The notes: generated from the sequence alone by a model not told the origin. A DNA stretch of 64,000 nt from Streptomyces sp. NBC_00572 (GCF_026341815.1 NZ_JAPENX010000001.1:2852001-2916000), one strand, 5' to 3'. Positions 26,617 through 35,005 are shown, numbered from the stretch's first letter. Translations and numbers: made by a program.

Positions 26617-27210
26617 ATGGTGCGTGCCGGGCTGACGGCGGAACGGGTGACGATCGCGGGTGCCGAGCTGGCGGACGAGGTCGGGCTCGACCGGGTGACC
26701 ATGTCCCAGGTCGCACGGCGGCTGGGGGTGAAGGACGCCAGCCTCTACACGCACGTCCGCAACCTGGAGGACCTACGGGGACGGATCGCGCTTCTGGCGG
26801 CGGACGAGAAGACCATCCGCATCGCGGAGGCGACCGCCGGCCGGTCGGGCAGAGACGCTCTGGTCGCCTTTGCGAACGCCTGGCGGGAGTACGCCCACAA
26901 GCACCCGGGTCGCTACACGGCGACGCAGACCCCGATCCGGATCGACCCTGAGCTTGCCGCGAAAGCGCCCGGACCCCGGCGCGCGGTCGAACTGACCTAC
27001 GGCATGCTGCGCGGCTACGGGCTGGCCGAGCCCGACCTGACCGACGCGGTCCGGCTACTGCGCAGCACGCTCCACGGTTTCGTCGCCTTGGAGGCCGCGG
27101 GCGGGTTCGCGCACGCGCGTTCGCCGCAGCAGTCCTGGGTCCGTGCGCTCGACGCCCTGCACACCCTCCTGGAGCACTGGCCCCCGTCCCGAGAAGGAGA
27201 CCCCTCATGA
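26617..27210 (+). CDS. TetR family transcriptional regulator (WHG-type C-terminus)
   Basis: 197-residue repressor. The N-terminal helix-turn-helix reads GLDRVTMSQVARRLGVKDASLYTHVRN (residues about 25-50). The C-terminal ligand domain has the YTATQTPIRIDPELAAKA and VRLLRSTLHGFVALEAAGGF features of TetR proteins with a WHG domain. ATG 26617 follows GGGAGGGG. The stop overlaps the ATG of the next gene (ATGA), so it is co-translated with an alpha/beta hydrolase. The dyad just upstream suggests autorepression, with a hydrolase substrate or product as a likely inducer. Confidence 0.87.
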   Translation: MVRAGLTAERVTIAGAELADEVGLDRVTMSQVARRLGVKDASLYTHVRNLEDLRGRIALLAADEKTIRIAEATAGRSGRDALVAFANAWREYAHKHPGRYTATQTPIRIDPELAAKAPGPRRAVELTYGMLRGYGLAEPDLTDAVRLLRSTLHGFVALEAAGGFAHARSPQQSWVRALDALHTLLEHWPPSREGDPS

Positions 27211-28043
27211 CCGCCCCGACCATGGGCAGCCTGCGTGTGAACGGCGCGACCCTGCACTACGAAGTGCGCGGCAAGGGCCCGCTCCTGCTGCTGATCCCCG
27301 GCGGGACGGGCGGCGCGGCCTCCTTCGACGGCATCGCCGACGACCTGGCCACGGAGTACACCGTCGCGACCTACGACCCGCGCGGCATGTCCCGCAGCAC
27401 GCTGGACGACCCCGACGCCGAACAGCACGTGGCCGAGCACGCCGACGACGCGTTCCGGATCCTGGAGCTGATGTCGCCCCGTGAGCCGGCCCGAGTATTC
27501 GGCGCCAGCTCGGGCGCGATCGTCGCAGTGCACCTGCTCACCGCCCGTCCCGAACGCGTCGCACGCGTCGTGGCGCACGAGCCCCCGTTGGTGGAGGTCC
27601 TTCCGGACGCCTCCGAACATCGCGCGCTCATCGCCCGCGTGAAGGAAACCTTCCGCACCCAGGGGCTCATGCCGGCGATGGCCGTGTTCGCCGCCGGGCT
27701 GAAGAAGGACGGTGAGGCCACCGAGCCGGCGGCCGAGATCGAACTTCCGCCCCAAGCGGCGGCGCGGGCCGAGCAGACGATGGCGAACCTGCCGTACTTC
27801 GTCGGCCGCATCGTGCCCAGTTTCATGTCCTACGCGCCGGACATCGACCGGTTGGCGGCGCTGTCGGACCGGCTCGTCCTCGCATGCGGCGAGGACTCAC
27901 GCGGCGAGCTGCCCTACCGTCCGGCCGCTCTTCTGGCCGAGCGTCTCGGCATGGAACTCCAGCACTTCCCCGGCGGGCACACCGGACTGACCACACACCC
28001 CGCCGAGTTCGGCGAACTCGTGCGGAAGGCCCTCCGTGCCTGA
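27207..28043 (+). CDS. Alpha/beta hydrolase
   Basis: 278-residue alpha/beta-fold hydrolase. The oxyanion-hole segment LLLIPGGTGGAASFD is followed by the acidic/Arg segment YDPRGMSRST. The nucleophile elbow GASSGAIVA places the catalytic Ser near residue 103, and a C-terminal GGHTG gives the His. A charge-relay acid is probably in the segment after LVLACGEDS. Its start overlaps the TetR stop by 4 bp. The substrate is unknown; the pairing suggests induction by a small toxic ester or antibiotic-like compound, which is inference. Confidence 0.85.
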   Translation: MTAPTMGSLRVNGATLHYEVRGKGPLLLLIPGGTGGAASFDGIADDLATEYTVATYDPRGMSRSTLDDPDAEQHVAEHADDAFRILELMSPREPARVFGASSGAIVAVHLLTARPERVARVVAHEPPLVEVLPDASEHRALIARVKETFRTQGLMPAMAVFAAGLKKDGEATEPAAEIELPPQAAARAEQTMANLPYFVGRIVPSFMSYAPDIDRLAALSDRLVLACGEDSRGELPYRPAALLAERLGMELQHFPGGHTGLTTHPAEFGELVRKALRA

Positions 28044-28193
28044 ATCCCACTCGGCCTGGCCCACCATGCCGAAGACCGTCGGAGGAACTGACACGACTGA
28101 CGCGGATCTGAGACTGAACCAATCCGTCTCTGTCTGAGACAGAGGGAAGAGCAGCAGGTCACAGAGTCGCCAGAGGGCAGCGCACGGGAGAAC

Positions 28194-29051
28194 CTACAGC
28201 TGGAGGAGCGCGGGAACGACCACGTCCCAGACCTCGCGGGGGAACACCTCGTGGCCGGTCCGCTCCATGGCGAGGAAGCCGGCGCCGGGGATCTCGGCGG
28301 CGAGCGCCAGCCCGTGTTCCAGCGGGAACAGCGGGTCCTCGGTGCCGTGCAGGACGAGTGTCGGTGCCGTGATCGCACCGAGGCGGTCCCGCCAGGGCGC
28401 TCCGGCGTCGATCATGAAGGGGTTGGTGACCTGCGCGGCGATGTCGCGCGCGTGGTCGGCGACCCGCGCGGCCCAGGCGCGCATGGCGTCGGTGTCGAAC
28501 GGGCGTGAGGGGGCGGCGAAGGGACGCTCGCCCTCGACGAGATGGTCGACGACGGCGGCCCGGTCGCCCCAGTCGGGCACCGGCGCGTCCTCGGTGAAGA
28601 CCGCCCGCAGGGCCTCGGACATCGGCGGCAGATCGGGCTGGTCGTGGCCCGGCCCTCCGGGGGTCGAGGACGCGAGGGCCAGTGCGGCGACCCGGTCCGG
28701 GTGGTCGAGGGCGAGCAGTTGGGCGACGGCCGCGCCCTGGGACATGCCGATGATCTCCGCGGACGGCAGGTGGAGGGCGTCGAGCAGCCCGGCGGCGTCG
28801 GCGACGAGGGCGCGCAGGTCGTACGGCGGCTCGCCCGCGGGATATCCCGTGGACCGGCCCGCGTCCCGGCTGTCGTAGCGGATCACGTACCTGCCGCCGG
28901 TCGCGAGGCGACGGAGGAACTCCTCGTCCCAGGCGAGCATCGAGTGACCCGCACCGTGGATGAGCAGGAGGGGTGCGTCGGCGGGGTCACCGAAGGTCTC
29001 GGTGCACAGTTCGACGCCGTTGGTGCGGATGAAGTGTTCGGTGCCTCGCAT
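28194..29051 (-). CDS. Alpha/beta hydrolase
   Basis: 285-residue alpha/beta hydrolase of the RdmC/aclacinomycin-methylesterase-like type. It shows LLLIHGAGHSMLAWD (oxyanion HG), YDSRDAGRST, nucleophile elbow GMSQGAAVA (Ser near residue 99), VLHGTEDPLFPLEHG carrying the acid, and a final ERTGHEVF giving the His. The full Ser-Asp-His set is therefore visible. ATG at 29049-29051; the site upstream (GGAAGG) is weak and distant. It is convergent with the preceding hydrolase gene. A short dyad (CTCTGTCT-G-AGACAGAG, 28128-28144) sits in the 150-bp gap between the two stops and may serve as a weak terminator. Confidence 0.85.
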   Translation of the reverse strand: MRGTEHFIRTNGVELCTETFGDPADAPLLLIHGAGHSMLAWDEEFLRRLATGGRYVIRYDSRDAGRSTGYPAGEPPYDLRALVADAAGLLDALHLPSAEIIGMSQGAAVAQLLALDHPDRVAALALASSTPGGPGHDQPDLPPMSEALRAVFTEDAPVPDWGDRAAVVDHLVEGERPFAAPSRPFDTDAMRAWAARVADHARDIAAQVTNPFMIDAGAPWRDRLGAITAPTLVLHGTEDPLFPLEHGLALAAEIPGAGFLAMERTGHEVFPREVWDVVVPALLQL

Positions 29052-29094
29052 GGGTGCTGCCGCCTTCCGGTCACTTTTGTTACCCCTCTGACGA

Positions 29095-29236
29095 AGATGC
29101 ACCGGGCGTGCGGCACACGACGCGGCGACCCCCGCCCATCTGGCCTCCGGCCACTGGCATTTCGCCTCGTCGCTCTCCCGGGAACGGCTCGCCGCCCTCG
29201 TCGGCATCGAGGAGACCATCGCGGCGCAGCGGTAAT
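29095..29236 (+). pseudogene. Possible remnant of a gene 3' end
   Basis: Between the divergent hydrolase and beta-lactamase genes there is an open stretch with no start codon. It encodes a protein-like segment including PAHLASGHWHFASSLSRERL and ending ETIAAQR-stop (TAA). Residue composition looks more like a real C-terminus than a random high-GC frame. I cannot name the parent gene, and it may be coincidental. Confidence 0.25.
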
Positions 29237-29267
29237 CGGAAAGCCGCCACGGGGAAGATCACGTTGG

Positions 29268-30659
29268 ATGGGTCTCATGACTACATCTTTCGAATCCCTT
29301 TTGCCCGGTACCGAGCGGGCTCTGCTGCACCGCGTCGCGGTCGCCCAGTCCGAGGGGCGGGCGCCGTCCTTCGTGGGGGCGGTGGTGCGTGACGGAGCTT
29401 TGGTGTGGAGCGGTTCGCGCAGTTGTGTGGACGGACACGCGCCGGACGCCGACACGCAGTTCAGGATCGGGTCGATCACCAAGGTGTTCACCGCCGTGCT
29501 GGTGATGCGGCTGCGGGACGAGGGACTCCTCGGTCTCGACGACTCGTTGGAGCGGTATCTCAAGGGGACCGGCGTCGGGGAGGTGACGATCGCCCAACTC
29601 CTCGGACACAGCGGGGGGCTCGCGGCCGAGACGCCCGGCCAGTGGTGGGAGCGCTCGTCATCCGCACTGCGGCCGGAGCTCGCAGACGTTCTGGGGGAGC
29701 GGCCCTTCCTCCGGTCACCGGGGCGCCGTCACCACTATTCCAACCCCGGGTACACGCTGCTCGGTTCGCTGATCGAGGCCGTGCGAGGGGTCTCCTGGGA
29801 GGAGGCGCTGCGGCGCGAGATCCTGGAGCCGCTGGGGATGAGCCGGACGACGCTCGATCCGGTCGCCCCGCACGCCGGTGGCTGGGCGGTGCACCCCTGG
29901 GCCGATGTGATGTTGCCCGAGCCGTCCGAGGACCTCGGGCTGATGGCGCCGGCCGGGCAGCTCTGGTCGACGGCGGGGGACCTTGCCCGCTTCGCCGCGT
30001 TCCTCGCGGGGGGTGACGAGAGGGTCCTCGCCGCGGCTTCCGTGGAGGAGATGCGCGCTCCGGCCTCCGCGGCCGGCGAAGGGGACTGGGAGGGCGGCTA
30101 CGGGCTCGGTCTCCAGCTCGTACGCAAGGACGGCCGCACCCTGATCGGCCACACCGGCTCCCTCCCCGGCTTCGTCGCAGCCCTCTGGGTGAGCGTGGAG
30201 GACGGACTGGCGGCGATCGCCCTCTCCAATGCCACCTCGGGACCGCTGACGGGGGTCGTGGCCGCCGATCTCGTACGGATCGTGGCGGAGGCGGAGCCGA
30301 GGTTCCCGGAGCCGTGGCGCCCGCTTCCCGAGGCCGAGGCCGACGCGGAGCTGCTGGCCCTGACGGGGCCCTGGTACTGGGGTACGTACGCCTACGGGCT
30401 TCGGCTCGGCCCCGAGCGGGGGGTGGTGCTCGAACCCCTGCGGGGAGCCGGGCGGCGGGCTCGCTTCCGAGCGCTGCCCGAGGGTGGCTGGGTCGGGCTG
30501 AACGGCTACTACGAGGGGGAGACGCTCCGGGCGGTGCGGCGCGCCGACGGCAGTGTGAGCCACCTCGACCTCGGCTCGTTCGTGTTCACCCGGGAGCCGT
30601 ACGCGCCGGCGGACGCGGTGCCGGGTGGCGTGGACGAGGCGGGGTGGCGCGGCCTCTGA
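29268..30659 (+). CDS. Serine hydrolase, beta-lactamase/PBP4-like family
   Basis: 463-residue class C beta-lactamase-related protein (Beta-lactamase superfamily). The catalytic motif S-x-x-K is in RIGSITKVFTAVLVM (about residue 69). The YxN motif is YSNPGY (about 160), and the third motif HTG is in LIGHTGSLPG (about 295). The last 110 residues form an extra C-terminal beta domain seen in esterase/peptidase members. No signal peptide is apparent, so it is probably cytoplasmic; true beta-lactamase activity is doubtful. The ATG at 29268 has GGGGAAGA 9 nt upstream; ATG 29277 is an alternative. It is followed by a parS and a terminator. Confidence 0.85.
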   Translation: MGLMTTSFESLLPGTERALLHRVAVAQSEGRAPSFVGAVVRDGALVWSGSRSCVDGHAPDADTQFRIGSITKVFTAVLVMRLRDEGLLGLDDSLERYLKGTGVGEVTIAQLLGHSGGLAAETPGQWWERSSSALRPELADVLGERPFLRSPGRRHHYSNPGYTLLGSLIEAVRGVSWEEALRREILEPLGMSRTTLDPVAPHAGGWAVHPWADVMLPEPSEDLGLMAPAGQLWSTAGDLARFAAFLAGGDERVLAAASVEEMRAPASAAGEGDWEGGYGLGLQLVRKDGRTLIGHTGSLPGFVAALWVSVEDGLAAIALSNATSGPLTGVVAADLVRIVAEAEPRFPEPWRPLPEAEADAELLALTGPWYWGTYAYGLRLGPERGVVLEPLRGAGRRARFRALPEGGWVGLNGYYEGETLRAVRRADGSVSHLDLGSFVFTREPYAPADAVPGGVDEAGWRGL

Positions 30660-30671
30660 GCCGTTCTGCGC

Positions 30672-30687
30672 TGTTTCACGTGAAACA
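30672..30687. promoter_or_regulatory. parS site within a 26-bp palindrome
   Basis: TGTTTCACGTGAAACA, exact consensus; the dyad is perfect over 30667-30692. It lies 12 bp past the beta-lactamase-like stop, between convergent genes, and its right arm also forms part of the next hairpin. Confidence 0.92.
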
Positions 30688-30718
30688 GCGCACCGGGACG
30701 ATGTCCCGGTGCGCTGTT
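30684..30718. terminator. Bidirectional terminator sharing bases with parS
   Basis: AAACAGCGCACCGGGAC (from 30683) pairs with GTCCCGGTGCGCTGTT (30703-30718) around a 3-nt loop, 16 bp in all. It can terminate both convergent genes. The left arm overlaps the right half of parS, so ParB binding and hairpin formation could interfere. Confidence 0.75.
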
Positions 30719-30734
30719 CTCGTGCCCGCCCGTC

Positions 30735-31187
30735 TCAGAGGGTCTTCTTGAAGCCCACGTGGGAGGCCTCGAAGCCGAGGCGCTCGTAGAAGCGGTGTGC
30801 GTCGGTGCGGGTGGCGTCGGAGGTCAGCTGGACGAGGTGGCAGCCCAGACGTCCGGATTCCTCGACGGCCCACTCGATGAGCTGCGTCCCCAGGCCACTG
30901 CCGCGTTCCTCCGCGTGGACGCGGACGCCCTCGATGATGGAGCGGGTGGCGCCCCGGCGGGAGAGCCCGGGGATGACGGTCAGCTGAAGGGTGCCGACGA
31001 CCTTGTCTCTGCGGACGGCCACGACGACATTCTGGTGCGGGTCGTTCGCGAGCCGCTCGAAGGCGGCGAGGTACGGAACGAGGTCGTCCGGGGATTCGCG
31101 CTGCGCGCCCAGGGGGTCGTCGGCGAGCATCGCGACGATGGCTTCGAGGTCCTCCGCGGTGGCGGGGCGTATCTCAAGATCGCTCAT
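30735..31187 (-). CDS. GNAT family N-acetyltransferase
   Basis: 150-residue acetyltransferase using acetyl-CoA. GNAT motifs: LEIRPATAEDLEAIVAM at the N-terminus, the acetyl-CoA-binding V-x-x-x-x-R-G-x-G-x-G/A loop as VRVHAEERGSGLGTQL (residues about 90-104), and the C-terminal AHRFYERLGFEASHVGF. The overall type resembles PaiA/YhfO-like small-molecule acetyltransferases. The substrate is unknown. ATG at 31185-31187. It lies 53 bp from the MarR gene but its start faces the MarR stop, so they may form an operon with the MarR gene first. Confidence 0.87.
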   Translation of the reverse strand: MSDLEIRPATAEDLEAIVAMLADDPLGAQRESPDDLVPYLAAFERLANDPHQNVVVAVRRDKVVGTLQLTVIPGLSRRGATRSIIEGVRVHAEERGSGLGTQLIEWAVEESGRLGCHLVQLTSDATRTDAHRFYERLGFEASHVGFKKTL

Positions 31188-31239
31188 GCCCCGCAGCGTA
31201 CGCCGGGCTCACTTCCGCCATCTCGCTGCACGGGAGCGC

Positions 31240-31698
31240 TCACGCGGGAACGCTCACGCCCTCCACGACCCGGACCAGGGGGGCCAGCTCCGGGTTCTTC
31301 GCGGCCTCGTCGAGGGCCTCGCGCAGGGCGCTGTCGTTGGTGGGGCGGGCTTCTGCCAGAAGCTTCAGGCCGGGCTCGGTGACATCGGTGTAGATGCCGC
31401 GCCGGTCGGTGGCGCAGAGGTACCGGGTGAGCAGGCCGCGGTCTTCCAGCCGGGTGACCAGTCGGGTGGTGGCGCTCTGGCTGAGCACGACCGCGTCGGC
31501 GACCTGCTTCATCTGGAGGTGGCCGCCCGGTCCGCTGTGCTGGCGGCTGAGGACGTCGAGGAGCGAGTACTCCCGCACGCTCAGTCCGTGCCGGGACTCC
31601 AGGGCGCGCTCGATGTGCGACTCGATCCTGCCGTGCAGCAGGGAGAGGGCGCACCAGCGCTGGGAGAGCGCGGTGAGTGCGGGGTCGGTCGCGGTCAT
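31240..31698 (-). CDS. MarR family transcriptional regulator
   Basis: 152-residue winged-helix dimer. The DNA-binding helices are in MKQVADAVVLSQSATTRLVTRLEDRGLL (about residues 62-90), followed by the wing CATDRRGIYTDVTEPG. N- and C-terminal helices form the dimer interface. ATG at 31696-31698 with GAGGAGAGACC upstream. It is upstream of the GNAT gene in the same direction (52-bp gap) and could control it. Ligand unknown. Confidence 0.88.
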   Translation of the reverse strand: MTATDPALTALSQRWCALSLLHGRIESHIERALESRHGLSVREYSLLDVLSRQHSGPGGHLQMKQVADAVVLSQSATTRLVTRLEDRGLLTRYLCATDRRGIYTDVTEPGLKLLAEARPTNDSALREALDEAAKNPELAPLVRVVEGVSVPA

Positions 31699-31802
31699 GG
31701 TCTCTCCTCGGTCTCTCCTCGGCACCGGAGCGGCTCTCGACCCAGGGTAGACGATGCGGCGCAATAATGCGCGTCTGCAAGTAATCTACCGAGGGTCGCG
31801 AG

Positions 31803-31844
31803 CCAGGAGCCGAGGCCCAGGAGCCGAGGCCCAGGAGCCGAGGT
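31803..31844. repeat. Tandem repeat, 14 bp x 3
   Basis: Unit CCAGGAGCCGAGGC, three consecutive copies (last base differs in the third), trailing into degenerate GGAGGCGAGG-like copies up to about 31885. It is intergenic, between the MarR start and a GNAT stop. Confidence 0.85.
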
Positions 31845-31906
31845 GCGGAGGCGAGGCACGGGAGGCGAGGGCCGGAAGCCGAGATCCGAGCCCGGACGCC
31901 GAGGGC

Positions 31907-32770
31907 CTATCCGGCCGCGACCGTCAGGGGGGCGAAGCGCTGGCGCCAGTCGCCGGGGAGGTCCGGGAGGGAGCGGACCATCACCGAATTGGACATGATC
32001 GAGTCGAGGCCGTTCTCCTTCACCCAGCTCAGCAGAGCTGTGTGACGCACGTCGATGTCCGTACGCAGGGGGCGGTCGGTGGCCGCCGCCAGCGAGGCGA
32101 TCAGGGCCTGGGCCGTGGCCGGGTCCCGGGCGATCAGCGGTCCGATCACATGCGTGTCCATGTTGGGCCAGGCCGCTCCGAAGCCCGTGATCTCGCCGTC
32201 CTCCTCCGCGACCCGGAGGTGGTCCGCGAACGCGGGGAGCCGCGTGATGAGGTGCGTGCGGTCGAGGCCGAAGACCTCCTGGTCCAGGCGCAGGATCGCC
32301 TGGAGGTCCTCCGCCGTCGCCGCGCGGACCGGAACGGCCGGAGCGGGCGTGGTGAAGGTGAAGCGCCCGTGCACCATCTCCGCCCGGCTCGTCTGGACGA
32401 AGCCGAGCTGCTCGTACAGGGGCTGCCCGTTCGGCGTGGCGTGCAGGGTGAGCGCGGTGTCCCCCGCCTCCGCCAGGACGTGCCGCATGAGCCGGCGTCC
32501 CACCCCTTGGCGTGCGTACCGCTCGGCGACGAGGACCATGCCGATCGCGGCGAGTCCCGGGCCGTACGAGGTGACCACGCTGCAGGCCGCAAGCCCCGGG
32601 CCGGACGGGTCGTCGATGCCGTAGCCGGTGCCCGCGGCGAGCAGCAGCCCCCACTTGTGTTCCTCGCGCGGCCAGTTCCGGTTCTCGGAGAGGTCGGCGC
32701 AGGCGAGGAGGTCGTCGGAGCCGAGGCGCCGGACGGGGAGCTGGGCGAGCGGGGAGGGGGAGGTCGGCAT
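31907..32770 (-). CDS. GNAT family N-acetyltransferase, two-domain
   Basis: 287-residue protein with two GNAT-like halves. The first contains GMVLVAERYARQGVGRRLMRHVL, a clear acetyl-CoA loop (about residues 75-98), and PLYEQLGFVQTS. The second half (from VPVRAATAEDLQAILRLDQEVF) has a degenerate fold without a clear Q/R-x-x-G-x-G/A loop, similar to other YitI/Eis-like double-GNAT proteins. The function is therefore uncertain. ATG 32768-32770 with AAAGGT upstream. It is divergent from a HAD phosphatase. Confidence 0.83.
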   Translation of the reverse strand: MPTSPSPLAQLPVRRLGSDDLLACADLSENRNWPREEHKWGLLLAAGTGYGIDDPSGPGLAACSVVTSYGPGLAAIGMVLVAERYARQGVGRRLMRHVLAEAGDTALTLHATPNGQPLYEQLGFVQTSRAEMVHGRFTFTTPAPAVPVRAATAEDLQAILRLDQEVFGLDRTHLITRLPAFADHLRVAEEDGEITGFGAAWPNMDTHVIGPLIARDPATAQALIASLAAATDRPLRTDIDVRHTALLSWVKENGLDSIMSNSVMVRSLPDLPGDWRQRFAPLTVAAG

Positions 32771-32889
32771 ACCTTTCAGGCTGACCGACGCGGTGATCTT
32801 CCGTCCACCGGTTTAGCGGATCTGGCCGATACGAATGCGTGACCCTTGGCCGGGAGGAGACGTTGATTCCACGTCGTGGCATGGGGACG

Positions 32890-33543
32890 ATGTTTCACGT
32901 GAAACCTCGCATTCGACGACTGCACCTCTTCGACCTCGACGGCACCCTGATCCGCGGATCGGCCGCCGCCGTGGAGATCTCCCGACAGATGGGCCTCGTC
33001 GACGAGATCGCCGCCCTGGAGGAGGGCTTCCTCCAGGGGCTCACCCCGGACGAGTTCGCCGTCCGTGCCCGCGAGCTGTGGTCCGCGCTCACTCCGGACC
33101 AGGTCGCGGCCGCCTTCGAAGGGGCGCCCTGGCTGGCGGGTATCCGCGAGGTCTGGGCCGACATCCGGGACCGGGGCGACCGCTGTGCGGTCATCTCCCT
33201 CTCTCCGGACTTCTTCGTCGAGCGTCTTCTCGACTGGGGCGTCGACGCGGCGCACGGTTCGCGCTGGCCGGCCGTCCCCTTCACCGAGCCGATCCACCGG
33301 CCCGGCATCCTCGACGCGAGCGCGAAGGTGCGGATCGCACGGAAGCTCTGCGCGGAGTACGGGGTGGACCCGGCCGACTGCATCGCCTACGGAGACTCGA
33401 TGTCCGACGCGGAACTCTTCGCGATCGTGCCGGAGACCGTGGCGGTGAACGCGGACCACCATCTCGCCGGGCTCTCCCGTCACAGCTATGCCGGCGGGGA
33501 TCTGCGCGAGGCCTACGCCCTGGTCCGAAACAGCGCAGCTTAG
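32890..33543 (+). CDS. HAD superfamily phosphatase (HAD-IB, SerB-like)
   Basis: 217-residue hydrolase. Motif I is LHLFDLDGTLI (nucleophile Asp near residue 14), motif II is VISLSP, and motif III/IV is DCIAYGDSMSDAELF with the Lys upstream in SAKVRIARKL. The layout resembles phosphoserine phosphatase-like HAD-IB enzymes; the substrate is unknown. The start is uncertain. The ATG at 32890 is itself part of a parS palindrome, so the protein would begin MFHVKP. A TTG at 32863, three bases after GGAGGAGA, would add nine residues. I keep ATG 32890. Confidence 0.82.
   Translation: MFHVKPRIRRLHLFDLDGTLIRGSAAAVEISRQMGLVDEIAALEEGFLQGLTPDEFAVRARELWSALTPDQVAAAFEGAPWLAGIREVWADIRDRGDRCAVISLSPDFFVERLLDWGVDAAHGSRWPAVPFTEPIHRPGILDASAKVRIARKLCAEYGVDPADCIAYGDSMSDAELFAIVPETVAVNADHHLAGLSRHSYAGGDLREAYALVRNSAA
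32891..32906. promoter_or_regulatory. parS site overlapping the start of the HAD gene
   Basis: TGTTTCACGTGAAACC, one end base off the 16-bp consensus; the 14-bp core is perfect. The site begins at the second base of the proposed ATG start codon. Confidence 0.9.
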
Positions 33544-33649
33544 CCAGAAACCCTGCCCTATGGCCCGAGAACTCCGCTTTCAGTCCGAAGTGGCGTTCGG
33601 GAGGGTCATGCTGCGACCACGGAAGCCGGCCAGCGCGAGGGCGAGGCAC

Positions 33650-35005
33650 ATGATGGATGCTCCGACCACCACGAGGGCGGCGGACGACGCGGACGGCCGC
33701 GAGCCCGGGGCGACGGACAGGTACGCGGCCCGCGCGGGGGATGGTCAGGGCTCCCCGGCAGAGGACCAGGGGTCCCCGGCGGGTGACGGTCAGGAGGGCC
33801 GGGCGGGGGACGGGAACGAGCCCCGAATACCCGGGGAAGCCTCCGTCGACGCGGTGCTCGTCCGCCGCACTCTGGCGGAGATCGCCCCGGTCGCCGACCG
33901 GGTGACCTCGTACTTCTATGCCCTGCTCTTCATCCGGAACCCCGAGCTGCGCGAGATGTTCCCCGCGGCCATGGACACCCAGCGGGACCGGCTCCTGAAG
34001 GCGCTCCTCACCGCGGCGGAGCAGTTGGACGACGTTCCGGTGTTCACCGCCTACCTGCAGAACCTCGGCAGGGGCCACCGCAAGTACGGCACCCACTCCG
34101 CCCACTACCCGGCTGTGGGTGAGGCCCTGATCGGCGCGCTCGTGCGGTACGCGACGACGACCTGGAGCGAGGAGACCCAGGCGGCCTGGGTCCGTACGTA
34201 CACGACGATCTCCCAGATCATGATCGACGCGGCGGCGGAGGACGAGCGGTCGGCGCCCGCCTGGTGGCAGGCGGAGGTGGTCTCCCACGATCTGCGCACC
34301 CCGGACGTCGCCGTCGTCACGCTGCGGCCCGACCAGCCGTACCCGTTTCTCGCGGGGCAGTACACGACGCTGGAGACTCCGTGGTGGCCACGGATATGGC
34401 GTCACTACTCCTTCGCGTCGGCGCCCCGGCCCGACGGACTGCTCTCCCTGCACGTGAAGGCGGTTCCGGCCGGTTGGGTGTCCAACGCGCTGGTCCATCG
34501 GGCCCGCCCCGGAGACGTCCTGCGCCTGGGGCCGCCGGCGGGCTCCATGACCGTCGACCACGCCACGGACACCGGCCTGCTCTGCGTGGGCGGTGGCACC
34601 GGGATAGCCCCCATCAAGGCCCTGGTGGAGGACGTCGCCGAGCACGGGGACCGGCGTCCGGTCGATGTCTTCTACGGGGCCCGCAGCGGCCACGACCTCT
34701 ATGACATCGACACGATGATGCGGCTCCAGAAGACCTTCCCCTGGCTCTCCGTCCACCCGGTCACCGAGGAACAGGGCCGGCTCCCGGAGGCCGTCTGCCG
34801 CTACGGCCCCTGGGGCGAACGCGACGCCTATCTCTCGGGGCCGCTCGGCATGGTCCGTCGCGGGGTGGACGCGCTGCGGGGAGCGGGGGTCCCCGCGGAG
34901 CGCATCCGCCACGACTTCCTTGCCGAGCTGGCTTCGGCGGCCGCCGATCAGCCCAGGTCGGGGGCGTGCATCGCGCGGACGCCCTCGATGTTGCCGTCGA
35001 GGTAG
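33650..35005 (+). CDS. Globin domain plus ferredoxin-reductase domain (flavohaemoglobin-like)
   Basis: 451-residue protein probably detoxifying nitric oxide or reducing haem. A variable Asp/Gly-rich N-terminal region (about 65 residues, with GSPAEDQGSPAGDGQ-like repeats) precedes a globin domain (VDAVLVRRTLAEIAPVADRVTSYFYALLF... with the proximal His expected in GRGHRKYGTHSAHYPAV). An FAD/NAD(P)H reductase follows: RHYSFASAP binds FAD, and LLCVGGGTGIAPIKAL binds the nucleotide. The first start is not certain (ATG 33608 or 33653 are possible). The 3' end overlaps the convergent Nudix gene by 58 bp, so there is no room for a terminator. Confidence 0.85.
   Translation: MMDAPTTTRAADDADGREPGATDRYAARAGDGQGSPAEDQGSPAGDGQEGRAGDGNEPRIPGEASVDAVLVRRTLAEIAPVADRVTSYFYALLFIRNPELREMFPAAMDTQRDRLLKALLTAAEQLDDVPVFTAYLQNLGRGHRKYGTHSAHYPAVGEALIGALVRYATTTWSEETQAAWVRTYTTISQIMIDAAAEDERSAPAWWQAEVVSHDLRTPDVAVVTLRPDQPYPFLAGQYTTLETPWWPRIWRHYSFASAPRPDGLLSLHVKAVPAGWVSNALVHRARPGDVLRLGPPAGSMTVDHATDTGLLCVGGGTGIAPIKALVEDVAEHGDRRPVDVFYGARSGHDLYDIDTMMRLQKTFPWLSVHPVTEEQGRLPEAVCRYGPWGERDAYLSGPLGMVRRGVDALRGAGVPAERIRHDFLAELASAAADQPRSGACIARTPSMLPSR

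Noticed and set aside
29268..30659. Antibiotic-resistance beta-lactamase
   Set aside because: The catalytic motifs are present, but no signal peptide is seen and the C-terminal domain fits esterase or peptidase members, so resistance is not claimed.
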